Shown here one piece after another: positions 16,300 through 25,070 of a stretch of DNA of 64,000 nucleotides. The notes beneath the pieces are model-generated. The model did no database searches. It was given only the letters and a program-made list of their open reading frames with translations, and had not been told where the DNA came from. Positions within the stretch are counted from its first letter, which is position 1. Every line of letters starts with the position of its first letter. The stretch covers positions 346,966-410,965 of the forward strand of contig NZ_PDOG01000002.1 of NCBI RefSeq assembly GCF_003202205.1, given 5' to 3'. This DNA comes from Halomonas sp. LBP4 (GTDB taxonomy: Bacteria; Pseudomonadota; Gammaproteobacteria; Pseudomonadales; Halomonadaceae). Position numbers and translations under genes: made by a program.

Positions 16300-16611
16300 G
16301 TGGCCACGTCGTTCATCCAGAGCCACTACCATGCCCTTTCAGCGCTTTCTGGTCGAGCCCCCGGTGTGAAGGTCCAGGACCTCGGTTACCGCTGGGGCTC
16401 CTGCGGCAAGGGCAATCGCGTCTACTTCCACTGGAAGACCATCCTGCAGCCACGCCATATCGCCGAGCACGTGGTCGTCAATGAACTGGTCTATCTGCAC
16501 GAATCCCACCACATCACCCCCTTCTGGCGCCGCCTGGAGCGCGCCATGCCGGATTACGAGCAGCGCAAGGTGCGGCTCGCCCGGCATGGCATCGAAGTGG
16601 AGGGGATCTAG
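16300..16611 (+). pseudogene. Degenerate YgjP-type (DUF45) metal-dependent hydrolase, C-terminal part
   Basis: About 103 codons align with the C-terminal half of YgjP/DUF45 proteins: VQDLGYRWGSCGKGNRVYFHW, then ILQPRHIAEHVVV and LERAMPDYEQRKVRL. The HExxH zinc motif of the family is replaced: where VHELVHLHEPHH is expected the sequence reads VNELVYLHESHH, so both histidines of HELVH are lost (His to Asn, His to Tyr). The N-terminal half is missing. It is therefore very unlikely to be catalytic. YgjP genes are often companions of type I restriction loci, none of which remains here. Confidence 0.7.
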
Positions 16612-16973
16612 CTCGCTATCCTCCGATGCCGACCAATCCACCTAAAATGGTTAACCATTTGTCGAAATTGAACGGCTTTGTTAGCTTCCGGCGAGCGCTC
16701 TGAATACTGCGAGTGAAGTTTAGTTTTTCTCGATATGCGCAAGGCGAGGCCAAGGCGCCGCTTTGTATGATTAGTGTATCTTATTGTTTTATAAGATTTA
16801 ATCTTTCGATTATCTAAAAATCTTGAATCTATTAACAGGCTAACAGCTGTGGTGCTAGATGCTGGATTGTCTTCCATCCAATATTAGTGCAATACGCAAT
16901 ATACTAAGGTCTTATTTCGCAACCAATCCATTGTCTTTACCTTCAAATGGTCAACCAATTGGAGGTGACTGGA
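16612..16973. promoter_or_regulatory. AT-rich promoter region of the catabolic operon with two GntR-type operators
   Basis: A 360-bp AT-rich stretch without a gene. AAATGGTTAACCATTT (16645-16660) is a perfect 16-bp palindrome. AAATGGTCAACCAATT (16945-16960) is a near-palindrome with the core TGGTCAACCA. Both match the TGGT-N2-ACCA type recognised by FadR/FCD-class GntR repressors. The second lies directly before GGAGGTG and the transketolase start at 16974, where a bound repressor would block initiation. A TATACT hexamer at 16900 is a possible -10. The regulator is probably the GntR protein encoded at the end of the operon. Confidence 0.6.
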
Positions 16974-17834
16974 ATGAGCGAAACAGCTACAGCATCCAAA
17001 TCCGGCGCTGTCGAGGCGCTTCGGCAGCGGGCCTACAAGATTCGTCGCCACGCCTTGCGGATGGGCGAGGTGCAAGGGCAGGGCTACGTTGGCCAGGCCT
17101 TGGGGGTTGCCGATGTCCTGGCAGTCTCCTATTTCCGCGCGCTGAGGCTGGATCCCAAGAACCCGGAGTGGGAGGAGCGGGATCGTTTCCTGCTGTCCAT
17201 CGGTCACTACGCCATCGCCCTCTATGCCGCCCTGATCGAGGCTGGCGTCATCGCCGAGGAGGAGATCGAAGACTACGGCAGCGACGACAGTATCCTGCCC
17301 ATGTCAGGCATGGCCGGCTACACGCCGGGTATGGAGATCACCGGCGGCTCTCTGGGCCACGGCCTGGGCATTGGTGTAGGCATGGCGCTGGGTCTCAAGC
17401 GCAAGGAGAGTGCTTCGCGCATATTCAACCTGCTGTCGGACGGCGAGCTGAATGAAGGCTCGACCTGGGAGGCCGTCGCCTCCGCCGCTCACTGGAAGCT
17501 GGATAACCTGATTGCCATTGTGGACGTCAACGATCAGCAGGCCGACGACAAGTCGTCCACCGTTCTCAATTATGAGCCGATTGCTGACAAGTGGACCGCC
17601 TTCGGCTGGGAGACGTATCGCGTCAACGGCAATGATCTTGAGGCGCTGATCGACGCCTTCGACAGTGCCATGGAAAGCAGCTCCGACAAGCCCCGCGTCA
17701 TTATCTGCGACACCCTGATGGGCCGTGGTGTGCCGTTCCTGGAAACTCGGGACAAGACCCACTTCATTCGCGTTGATGAGGATGAATGGAGTGTGGCGCT
17801 CAAGCAGCTCGATGAAGTCTACGGTGTCCAGTAA
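16974..17834 (+). CDS. Transketolase-like protein, N-terminal (TPP-binding) subunit
   Basis: 286 residues from the ATG at 16974, preceded by GGAGGTG. It corresponds to the N-terminal domain of transketolase: GQALGVADVLAVSYFRALRL, GGSLGHGLGIGVGMALGL, then the TPP/Mg motif LSDGELNEGSTWEAVASAA, and VDVNDQQADD. It forms a split transketolase with the next gene, 12 bp downstream. Split transketolases are known in dedicated pathways, such as the two-subunit apulose-4-phosphate transketolase. The donor ketose here is unknown. Confidence 0.9.
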   Translation: MSETATASKSGAVEALRQRAYKIRRHALRMGEVQGQGYVGQALGVADVLAVSYFRALRLDPKNPEWEERDRFLLSIGHYAIALYAALIEAGVIAEEEIEDYGSDDSILPMSGMAGYTPGMEITGGSLGHGLGIGVGMALGLKRKESASRIFNLLSDGELNEGSTWEAVASAAHWKLDNLIAIVDVNDQQADDKSSTVLNYEPIADKWTAFGWETYRVNGNDLEALIDAFDSAMESSSDKPRVIICDTLMGRGVPFLETRDKTHFIRVDEDEWSVALKQLDEVYGVQ

Positions 17835-17846
17835 GGAGGATATGAA

Positions 17847-18869
17847 ATGAGCGCCAAGAAGAAGTTGAAGACCTCGGCAATGATTGCGTCCATCGCCGAT
17901 GAAGGCACGCCAACGACGTCGGCCCCGTTTGGGCACGCGCTGGTAGAAGCCGCCGAAAAGAACCCGAAGATCGTGGGCATGACGGCGGACCTCGGCAAGT
18001 ATACCGACCTGCATATCTTCGAGCGGGCCTTCCCTGATCGGTATTACCAAATGGGCATGGCCGAGCAGCTGCTCATGATGGCAGGGGCGGGCATGGCTCG
18101 TGAGGGTTTCATCCCCTTCGTCACGACCTATAGTGTCTTCGCCTCACGCCGCGCCTACGACTTCATCTGTCTGGCTATCGCCGAGGAGAAGTTGAACGTC
18201 AAGATCATCAGTGCGCTTCCGGGGCTGACGACCGGCTACGGGCCGAGCCACCAGGCCACCGAAGATGTCGCCATCTTCCGTGGCATGCCGAACCTGACCA
18301 TCATCGACCCCTGCGATGCGGTGGATATCGAGCAGTCGGTGCAGGCGATGGTGGATTTCGACGGGCCCGTTTACTTGCGCCTTCTTCGCGGCAAGGTACC
18401 GCGCGTCCTGGACCGGTTCGAAGGCTACCGCTTCGAGATCGGCAAGGCCAAGCGGCTGATTGACGGTAAAGATGCCCTGATCATTTCTTCCGGTCTGATG
18501 ACGACTCGGGCGATCGAGGCCTCCGATCAGATGAAGGAGAAAGGTGTCGAGGTGGGTGTCATGCACTGCGCCACGATCAAGCCGTTGGACAATGAGGCCA
18601 TTCTGGAAGAAGTGCGTCGTCATCCCGACCGCCCCGTGTTCGTGGCCGAGAACCACTCGGTCGTTGGCGGGCTGGGGGAAAGCATCGCCTCACTGCTGAT
18701 GAAGGAAGGTGTCGCGGTCACGTTCCGCCAAATTGGTCTTCCCGACGAGTTCCTGGGCGCTGGTGCCCTGCCGACCCTTCACGATCTCTATGGTATTTCA
18801 ACTAATGAGGTAGTGAAAACTCTGGAGCAATATGTCTCCAGCGATGAAGAAATCATGCCAACTATCTAA
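17847..18869 (+). CDS. Transketolase-like protein, C-terminal (pyrimidine-binding) subunit
   Basis: 340 residues, equivalent to the Pyr plus C-terminal domains of transketolase. Landmarks are SAPFGHALVEAAEKNP, then FPDRYYQMGMAEQLLMMAGA (the catalytic Glu that activates TPP is in GMAEQ), FVTTYSVFASRRAYDF, and LPGLTTGYGPSHQATEDVA. The C-terminal domain begins near residue 205 (IDGKDALIISSGLMT). AAGGAGG lies before the start. With the 16974 subunit it makes a complete enzyme. Confidence 0.9.
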   Translation: MSAKKKLKTSAMIASIADEGTPTTSAPFGHALVEAAEKNPKIVGMTADLGKYTDLHIFERAFPDRYYQMGMAEQLLMMAGAGMAREGFIPFVTTYSVFASRRAYDFICLAIAEEKLNVKIISALPGLTTGYGPSHQATEDVAIFRGMPNLTIIDPCDAVDIEQSVQAMVDFDGPVYLRLLRGKVPRVLDRFEGYRFEIGKAKRLIDGKDALIISSGLMTTRAIEASDQMKEKGVEVGVMHCATIKPLDNEAILEEVRRHPDRPVFVAENHSVVGGLGESIASLLMKEGVAVTFRQIGLPDEFLGAGALPTLHDLYGISTNEVVKTLEQYVSSDEEIMPTI

Positions 18870-18915
18870 ATTGATAACTTCATTATTAACAACCATGTGA
18901 AAAGAGAGACACGCC

Positions 18916-19896
18916 ATGAAAACAACAGTAATTGGATCTGTGTTCGCCGGTGCCATTTTTGTTTCTGGTGCCGCCATCGCACAACAGACGCTTCAGCTTG
19001 CCCACAACGCGGCGGAGGGAAATCCGAAGTGGGATGCCTCCGAACGCTTCGCAGAGCTGGTGGAAGAGGGTACTAATGGTCAGCTCATTGTGGACGTGGG
19101 TGGCAACGCCCAGTATGGCGACGATATGGAAGCGCTGACCCAAATGAGAATGGGGACACTGGCTTTAAGTACCAATAGTCAGGGAGCAACCTCGAGTGTT
19201 GTGCCACAGTTCTCCGTGCTTGGTCTTCCGTTCCTCTTCGACTCGCTTCCCACCGCCTGGAAAGTGATGGACGGCGAGGTTGGCGACGAGCTGAAGAAAC
19301 TGGCGGAAGAGCATAACCTAGTGCTTCTCGCGCTGTGGGATAACGGCATTCGCCACGTCAGCAACAATGTGCATCCCATCGAGACGCCTGAGGATCTGAA
19401 TGGCCTCAAGATTCGCACCCCACCCGATGAGATGACCGTCGATATCTTCGAGGCGCTGGGTGCCAACCCGACCCCGATGAACTTCTCCGAGCTGTACATC
19501 GCCCTCGAGCAGGGGGTCGTGGATGGCCAGGAGAACCCGCTGATGAATATCCATTCATCCAAGCTCTACGAGGTGCAGGACTACATCTCGCTGACCGGCC
19601 ATAAATATGAGTCCACCCCGCTGCTGATGAGCAAGGCCGTATGGGACACCCTGACGCCTGAGCAGAAGGAAGTGATTGAAGAAGCGGCAGTCGAGGCGGG
19701 TGAATTCAATCGCCAAGCGTCGCTCCAGGCAGATGAAGATCTGCGCAGTGAAATGGAAGAAGCTGGCGTGGCATTCAATGAAGTGGAAAAACAGCCTTTC
19801 ATCGAAGCCACTTCATCCGTTTACGATCTGTGGCGTGAAAAATACCCGGAGCTGGTCGAGATGGTCGTCAATGCGGCTCAGAGCGAGTCGCAGTAA
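18916..19896 (+). CDS. TRAP transporter substrate-binding protein (DctP type)
   Basis: 326 residues with a cleavable signal peptide (MKTTVIGSVFAGAIFVSGAAIA-QQ). DctP-family marks are GNPKWDASERFAELVEEGT, ALWDNGIRHVSNN, then EDLNGLKIRTPP, whose Arg normally salt-bridges the substrate carboxylate, and MNFSELYIALEQGVVDGQEN. A carboxylate (acid sugar or similar) substrate is therefore likely. It acts in the periplasm and feeds the DctQM permease encoded next. It lies 46 bp after the transketolase pair. Confidence 0.93.
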   Translation: MKTTVIGSVFAGAIFVSGAAIAQQTLQLAHNAAEGNPKWDASERFAELVEEGTNGQLIVDVGGNAQYGDDMEALTQMRMGTLALSTNSQGATSSVVPQFSVLGLPFLFDSLPTAWKVMDGEVGDELKKLAEEHNLVLLALWDNGIRHVSNNVHPIETPEDLNGLKIRTPPDEMTVDIFEALGANPTPMNFSELYIALEQGVVDGQENPLMNIHSSKLYEVQDYISLTGHKYESTPLLMSKAVWDTLTPEQKEVIEEAAVEAGEFNRQASLQADEDLRSEMEEAGVAFNEVEKQPFIEATSSVYDLWREKYPELVEMVVNAAQSESQ

Positions 19897-19911
19897 CGGG
19901 AGGGGCTTTCC

Positions 19912-20475
19912 ATGAAGCTCTCGGAAGAGAGCCGCAGCGGTGAAGTGGGTGCGCCCACTTCACTGCTAGTGCGCTCAAAGAATGTCATCTATCACGCCTT
20001 CAAATGGGTATCCATCGTATCCATTGTGGCCATCTTCCTGTCGCTGTTGCTGGGTGTGGTGGTCCGATATGTGCTCTCCACCAACCTGGGCTGGGTGACG
20101 GAAGTGCCCAATCTGCTTTTCCCCTGGTTGACGATGTGCGCCATCGTGGCCGCCGCTGCCAAGAACGAACATATCGGCATCGATCTGGTGGTGGAGAAAC
20201 TGCCCAGCTTGCCGAGGAAAGGTGTTGTGCTGGCTGTCGACGTCATCGCGATGATCGCCTTTGGTACCATGGCCGTCCACGCACTCGATGTCGTCGAGAT
20301 CGCAGGAAGCCAGCGACTCCCGATAACCCAGGTCGCCATGTCCTGGGCCTACTGGGCAGTGGTAATAGGATTCCTTGGCCTGGCAGTCGATTCGCTCATT
20401 AACATCGCGTTGGTGCTGACCGGTGGGGATCAATTCTCCGAGCCTCAAGTCTCGCATGGGGAGGATGGGATATGA
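19912..20475 (+). CDS. TRAP transporter small permease subunit (DctQ type)
   Basis: 187 residues with four hydrophobic segments and the DctQ motif VVRYVLSTNLGWVTEVPNLLFPWL, here with its W-x-EE-like region (GWVTEV). It overlaps the large permease gene by 4 bp (ATGA), the usual coupling. It stabilises DctM in the inner membrane. Confidence 0.92.
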   Translation: MKLSEESRSGEVGAPTSLLVRSKNVIYHAFKWVSIVSIVAIFLSLLLGVVVRYVLSTNLGWVTEVPNLLFPWLTMCAIVAAAAKNEHIGIDLVVEKLPSLPRKGVVLAVDVIAMIAFGTMAVHALDVVEIAGSQRLPITQVAMSWAYWAVVIGFLGLAVDSLINIALVLTGGDQFSEPQVSHGEDGI

Positions 20476-21731
20476 CGGCCCAGATGCTTATTGCGTTTGT
20501 CCTGTTTCTATTGATGGCGATGCCGGTCGGCTACTCGCTGGTGATTAGTGGTTGGGCAGCACTGTCTGTCTTCGGACCTATGCCATCTAGCATGGCTGTC
20601 ATGAAGATCTTTCAGCCGACACAAAGTTTTCCTCTGCTGGCGATACCCTTCTTCATTCTCTCGGGGAGCCTGATGATGTCAGGCAAACTGGGTAAAAAGT
20701 TGGTGAACTTGGCTTCCATGTTGGTGGGTAAGTATCACGGTGGTCTCGGACAGGTCACTGTGGTGGGATCGACTGTGTTTGGTGGCGTTTCCGGCTCCTC
20801 GGTGGCCGAAGCTTCGGCTCTCGGCTCCATGCTGATTCCCTGGCAGAAGAGGGAAGGCTATCCAGGCGCTTTCGGCGCGGCCGTTACTTCGGCGTCGTCG
20901 GTGATCGCTGGACTGATGCCCCCTTCGATTCCACTGATTCTGTTTGCCACTGTCTCGAATACGTCCATTGCGTCACTGTTTATTGCGGCAGTGATACCGG
21001 CTCTCATGCTCGCCGGTGGCATGATGCTGGCCTGCTATATCGTTGGCAGACGTCGTGGATTCCCTAGGCTGACGCTCAAGTACACTCGGGCCGAGGTGAT
21101 TAACACGCTGGTCACCGCGCTGCCGGCGCTGCTGATGCCGGTGTTCATTGTTGTGCTGCTGAGAGCCGGTATCGCTACACCCACCGAGGTGAGCATCATC
21201 GCCGTTGCCTATGCCCTGGTCGTCAGTGCCGTGATCTATCGCGATCTCTCTGCCGATCGCGTCATGAGGGCGCTGGTGAACACGGTGATCACCAGCGGCA
21301 TCGTCTTGCTGATCATCACCGCAGCCAACATCATTGCCTACATCCTGACCTCCGGTGGCGTGCCTCAGGCAGTCGCCCAGTGGTCCGTAGAGTATCTCAA
21401 GCATCCGATCCTGATCATCCTGGCGATCAATCTGCTGCTGCTCTTCATCGGCATGTTCCTCGACCTGCCGGCCGCCATCCTGCTGCTGGGACCGACACTG
21501 GTCTCTATTGGCAATGCGATCGGTCTGGACCTGGTGCAACTCGGCATCATGATGTGCGTGAACCTCAGTATCGGCCTGTTCACGCCACCCATCGGCACCA
21601 CGTTGTTCGTTTCCTCTGCCATTGCCCGTGAACGTATCGGGGCCGTGGTAAAGGAGCTGGCTCCTTTCTATTTGGTGGCCATCACCGTGTTGCTGCTGGT
21701 GTCCTATGTGCCGTATCTGATCATTTACTGA
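20472..21731 (+). CDS. TRAP transporter large permease subunit (DctM type)
   Basis: 419 residues and about 12 hydrophobic helices. Family marks are LLAIPFFILSGSLMMSGKLG, FGGVSGSSVAEASALGSMLI, MPPSIPLILFATVSNTSIAS and a C-terminal TPPIGTTLFVSS. It is the sodium-coupled translocation subunit. The gene is followed after 9 bp by an LtnD-like dehydrogenase, so transport and catabolism are one transcription unit. Confidence 0.93.
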   Translation: MTAQMLIAFVLFLLMAMPVGYSLVISGWAALSVFGPMPSSMAVMKIFQPTQSFPLLAIPFFILSGSLMMSGKLGKKLVNLASMLVGKYHGGLGQVTVVGSTVFGGVSGSSVAEASALGSMLIPWQKREGYPGAFGAAVTSASSVIAGLMPPSIPLILFATVSNTSIASLFIAAVIPALMLAGGMMLACYIVGRRRGFPRLTLKYTRAEVINTLVTALPALLMPVFIVVLLRAGIATPTEVSIIAVAYALVVSAVIYRDLSADRVMRALVNTVITSGIVLLIITAANIIAYILTSGGVPQAVAQWSVEYLKHPILIILAINLLLLFIGMFLDLPAAILLLGPTLVSIGNAIGLDLVQLGIMMCVNLSIGLFTPPIGTTLFVSSAIARERIGAVVKELAPFYLVAITVLLLVSYVPYLIIY

Positions 21732-21740
21732 GGTGTAATT

Positions 21741-22622
21741 ATGCAAAAAATTGCTTTCGCTGGGCTAGGTGCCATGGGGTGGCCTATGGCATCCCGACTG
21801 AAAGAAGGCGGCATCCAGGTGCTCGGCATCGATGCGCTCGAACAGAGAGCGCAAGAATTCAACGGCCAAGCGATCTCAACCGAGGAAGAGAGTCGCTATC
21901 TCGCCAGCTGCGAGGCGCTCTTCCTTATGGTGGTCAACGCTGACCAGGTCCGCTCACTGCTGTTCGAGAAGGGAGTCGTCGAGTCGCTGGGGCAGGGTGC
22001 CTGCATCGTCCAGATGTCCACCATATCGCCGGATGACGCTGCGGCAATGTCGAGAGACGTCGCAGCGGTGAGGCCCGACCTGCGCTACGTGGATGCCCCG
22101 GTCTCCGGAGGCGTGGTCGGCGCTCGCGCCGGTGAGCTCACCATCATGGCCTCGGGGGCGGAAGACGCCCTGGCGGGGTGTCGTCCGGTATTCGAGGCGT
22201 TGGGCAAGGCCGTGTACGAGGCGGGGCAGCAGCCTGGACAGGGCTCTGCGATGAAGGCGGTCAACCAGCTGCTGTGCGGTGTGCACATCGCCGCCGCCGC
22301 CGAGGCGCTGTCGCTGGCCGAGAAGAACGGTATCGATGCGTCGCTGATGTTATCCATGGTGACGGGGTCTGCAGCGTCCAGCTGGATGCTCAAGGATCGC
22401 GGGCCGCGGATGATCGCCGAGCCGGGCGATGTCACCAGCGTCATCGATATCTTTTGCAAGGACATGGGCATCGTCTGCGACTCCGCGAAAGCCTCCAGGG
22501 CCTTTACTCCCCTGGCGGAAACTGCTCGTCAGCTGTTTGTGTCCAGCTCCCAGCGCGGTGAGGGCCAGCTCGATGACAGCCAGCTGATTCGCACCTATCG
22601 GCTGCTCAATGGAACGGCCTGA
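21741..22622 (+). CDS. Beta-hydroxyacid dehydrogenase, LtnD-like (NAD(P)-dependent)
   Basis: 293 residues. The Rossmann start IAFAGLGAMGWPMASRL is followed by the substrate motif VDAPVSGGVVGARAGELTIM, the catalytic Lys in GSAMKAVNQLL, and GSAASSWMLKDRGPRM, which is characteristic of the L-threonate dehydrogenase (LtnD) subgroup. LtnD oxidises four-carbon sugar acids to 2-oxo acids. The kinase and aldolase that normally follow LtnD (OtnK, OtnC) are absent here, so the downstream route must differ. Substrate is inferred to be a hydroxylated carboxylate. Confidence 0.87.
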   Translation: MQKIAFAGLGAMGWPMASRLKEGGIQVLGIDALEQRAQEFNGQAISTEEESRYLASCEALFLMVVNADQVRSLLFEKGVVESLGQGACIVQMSTISPDDAAAMSRDVAAVRPDLRYVDAPVSGGVVGARAGELTIMASGAEDALAGCRPVFEALGKAVYEAGQQPGQGSAMKAVNQLLCGVHIAAAAEALSLAEKNGIDASLMLSMVTGSAASSWMLKDRGPRMIAEPGDVTSVIDIFCKDMGIVCDSAKASRAFTPLAETARQLFVSSSQRGEGQLDDSQLIRTYRLLNGTA

Positions 22623-22632
22623 GGAGACATCA

Positions 22633-23472
22633 ATGACCTGCTATGTATCTGTCAGCACCGCGGCCTATGATGGCTATGGGTTCGATACGATCCTGCCATC
22701 GCTGGCGCGCTGCGGCGTACGCCATGTCGAGTTTGCCTTCATCGATGGCTATGTGGAGGCCTTTACCGATAGTGACTTTACCAACGACTTCGCCAAAGAA
22801 CTGAAGAGCGAGATGCAGCGACATGGACAGGAGTGTCGCTACTTTTCCGGTCATATCGACCTGGGTGGCGAGGATGCCGCTGCCAGGCTCGAGGCGCGCT
22901 GCCGCTTCGCCGCCACCCTTGGGGCCTCCTTCGTGATCACCAATGCCGCCACGCGCGATCGTGGCGACGCCTTCTTCCGGCAGGCCGACACCCTGGCGGC
23001 GATTGCCCGGCAATATGGTGTGCGCGTCCTGCTCGAGAACCCTGGCAACGGAGTGCCCAACGTGCTCGACCATGCCGGTGACGTGGCCGGCCTGCTGGGG
23101 CGGCTGGATCGCGATGCCTTCGGTCTCAACTATGACGTCGGCAATCTGCTGTCGCACTGCCCCGGGCGGGAACCCCTCAGCGATGCCCGCGAGGCCATGA
23201 GCATTGCCGACCATTTCCACCTCAAGCCCTGCGCCCGGACCGCGGACGGCATCGACTTCGTTGCCCTTGGCGAGGGGGATGTGGATGACTCCGAGGTGGC
23301 GACTGAGCTTCTAAGACAGGGCAAGCCTTTTTCCCTGGAGCTTCCGTTCCGCCTCCATCGCGATGCCAATGCTCAGCCATGGCGCGATGAGCAACCACTG
23401 CCGCTCGAGTTGATCGAGTCACGCGTTTCCCGCTCCCTTGAGGAGCTGGCTTTACTTACCGAGAATGCATAA
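22633..23472 (+). CDS. Sugar phosphate isomerase/epimerase-like TIM-barrel protein
   Basis: 279 residues from the ATG at 22633 (GGAGACATC upstream). AP_endonuc_2-type TIM barrel: CGVRHVEFAFIDGYVEAF, FSGHIDLGGEDAAARLEA, then RVLLENPGNGVPNVLDHAGD with the metal-binding Glu, GLNYDVGNLL, DHFHLKPCAR and a final FSLELPFRLHRD. Conserved Glu/Asp/His/Glu metal ligands are present. In comparable operons these enzymes isomerise 2-oxo or 3-oxo sugar acids. The exact reaction is unknown. Confidence 0.85.
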   Translation: MTCYVSVSTAAYDGYGFDTILPSLARCGVRHVEFAFIDGYVEAFTDSDFTNDFAKELKSEMQRHGQECRYFSGHIDLGGEDAAARLEARCRFAATLGASFVITNAATRDRGDAFFRQADTLAAIARQYGVRVLLENPGNGVPNVLDHAGDVAGLLGRLDRDAFGLNYDVGNLLSHCPGREPLSDAREAMSIADHFHLKPCARTADGIDFVALGEGDVDDSEVATELLRQGKPFSLELPFRLHRDANAQPWRDEQPLPLELIESRVSRSLEELALLTENA

Positions 23473-23484
23473 GAGGACAACATC

Positions 23485-24237
23485 ATGCTGCTTAAAGACA
23501 AAGTGTGTATCGTCACCGGCGCCGCAGGTGAAAAGGGGATCGGCCTGAGAACCGCCAGGCTCTTCTATGAACATGGGGCCTCGGTGGTGATTTCCGATAT
23601 CAACGAGCAGGCCTGCGAGAAGGTTCGCGGAGAGTTCGATCCCGAGCGTTCTCTGGTGGTGACCGGAAACGTGGCGAATCGTGATGACTGCCTGAATCTG
23701 GCGAAGGCCGTGATCGACAAGTTCGGTCGCATCGATGTGCTCGTCAACAACGCCGGTATCACCCAGCCGGTGAAGTTCGAGGAGATTTCGCCGGAAGACT
23801 ATGACCGGGTCCTTGACGTCAACCTCCGCGGCATGCTCTACATGTCGCAGGCCGTCGTTCCGTATATGAAGCAGGCCGGGTCAGGCTCCATTATCAACAC
23901 TTCCTCGGTCTCCGCACAGCGTGGTGGCGGTATCTTCGGTGGGCCGCACTACAGCGCCGCCAAGGCCGGCATGCTGGGGCTCGGCAAGGCCATGGCGCGC
24001 GAGCTAGGGGCGGACGGCATCCGCATCAACGCTGTCACCCCGGGCCTGATCGCTACCGATATCACCGCCGGCAAGCTCGACGACCAGATGAAGGCCAAGA
24101 TTCTGGAGGGTATTCCGCTGGGCCGCCTGGGCGCGCCTGACGATGTCGCCAATGCCTTCCTGTTCCTGGCCAGCGAGCTCTCGGGCTACATCACGGGGGC
24201 TACCCTGGATGTCAACGGTGGTATGCACATTCACTGA
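23485..24237 (+). CDS. Short-chain dehydrogenase/reductase
   Basis: 250 residues, classical SDR. The cofactor motif is TGAAGEKGIG, the structural motif NNAGITQP, the catalytic Ser-Tyr-Lys is SSVSAQRGG..HYSAAKAG, and PGLIATDI and a C-terminal GATLDVNGGMHIH follow. Asp at the end of beta-2 (SDIN) suggests NAD over NADP. It is the second oxidoreductase of the operon, 12 bp after the TIM-barrel gene. Confidence 0.9.
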   Translation: MLLKDKVCIVTGAAGEKGIGLRTARLFYEHGASVVISDINEQACEKVRGEFDPERSLVVTGNVANRDDCLNLAKAVIDKFGRIDVLVNNAGITQPVKFEEISPEDYDRVLDVNLRGMLYMSQAVVPYMKQAGSGSIINTSSVSAQRGGGIFGGPHYSAAKAGMLGLGKAMARELGADGIRINAVTPGLIATDITAGKLDDQMKAKILEGIPLGRLGAPDDVANAFLFLASELSGYITGATLDVNGGMHIH

Positions 24238-24291
24238 CTATGCTAAGCTGCCCTTGTGCTTAGGGTATGGGGGCAGCCCTTGGATGACGAT

Positions 24292-25011
24292 ATGAGCCAG
24301 ATTGATCCGAGCCTTCTTGACAGGCTGAAGGAGTTCGTTTCCGTCTCCGAGCTGTCCAGGGACGGCCGCTTGAAGCTTCCGCCGGAGAGAGCGCTGTGTG
24401 AGCACTTTGCCATGCACCGCTCCTCGGTCAGGAATGTGCTTTCGGTACTGCACAGTCTCGGGTTCATCGAGCGTAAGCAGGGCAGTGGTACCTTTCTCAA
24501 GATGCCTGAGCCGGTCTTCCTTCAGCTCTATTTCGAACTTGCGCTCAAGCTCAATTACATTTCCGTCGATCATCTCGAGACGGCAAGGGAAATGCTCGAA
24601 AGAGAGGTCGTCCAGGCCGCTGCGGTGAATCATCAGCCCCATGAGCTGGAAAGGCTTGAGCGGCTCTGCGAAAAGATCGTGAAGTCCACCGATGTTCTCG
24701 AAGGCATACAGGCCGATTACGACTTCCATGAACAGCTGGCCATTATGGCCAAGAATCCTGCCATCCTGATCATCTTCCAGGGGCTGTCATCGGTGCTGAA
24801 GAAGGTCCTTCACCAGCGCAGGATCCTGGCAAGGCAGTCCCGAGAGGCGCAAAAGAAAACCAACGAAACGCATATCGCGATCGTGGCCGCCGTCAAGACG
24901 CGCGATCGGGAGTTGGCGCGTCAGGCGATGCAGGATCACTTCGAGACCTGGAATCAGCAGACGATGAGGACCTTCCCGGAGGCGGCGGCGCCGAGCTTGC
25001 TCACCGAGTAA
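24292..25011 (+). CDS. GntR-family (FCD domain) regulator of the catabolic operon
   Basis: About 239 residues. The N-terminal wHTH is LKLPPERALCEHFAMHRSSV, then HSLGFIERKQGSGTFL. The C-terminal all-helical FCD domain starts near residue 80 (ETAREMLEREVVQAAAVN) and ends with ETHIAIVAAVKTRDRELARQ and DHFETW. Asp/His residues for a metal or acid ligand are in the expected places (DYDFHEQLA, ETHIAI). The start is uncertain: ATG 24292, TTG 24280 or GTG 24256. Last gene of the operon; it likely binds the TGGT-N2-ACCA dyads at 16645 and 16945. Confidence 0.88.
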   Translation: MSQIDPSLLDRLKEFVSVSELSRDGRLKLPPERALCEHFAMHRSSVRNVLSVLHSLGFIERKQGSGTFLKMPEPVFLQLYFELALKLNYISVDHLETAREMLEREVVQAAAVNHQPHELERLERLCEKIVKSTDVLEGIQADYDFHEQLAIMAKNPAILIIFQGLSSVLKKVLHQRRILARQSREAQKKTNETHIAIVAAVKTRDRELARQAMQDHFETWNQQTMRTFPEAAAPSLLTE

Positions 25012-25070
25012 GTCCCCGCACGATCTCCATGCTTCATCGGTCCGTGGTTGATCGCCGAAAGCGCCTCGTT

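Noticed and set aside
16300..16611. YgjP-like ORF as a functional zinc hydrolase
   Set aside because: Both His of the HExxH motif are replaced and the N-terminal half is missing.
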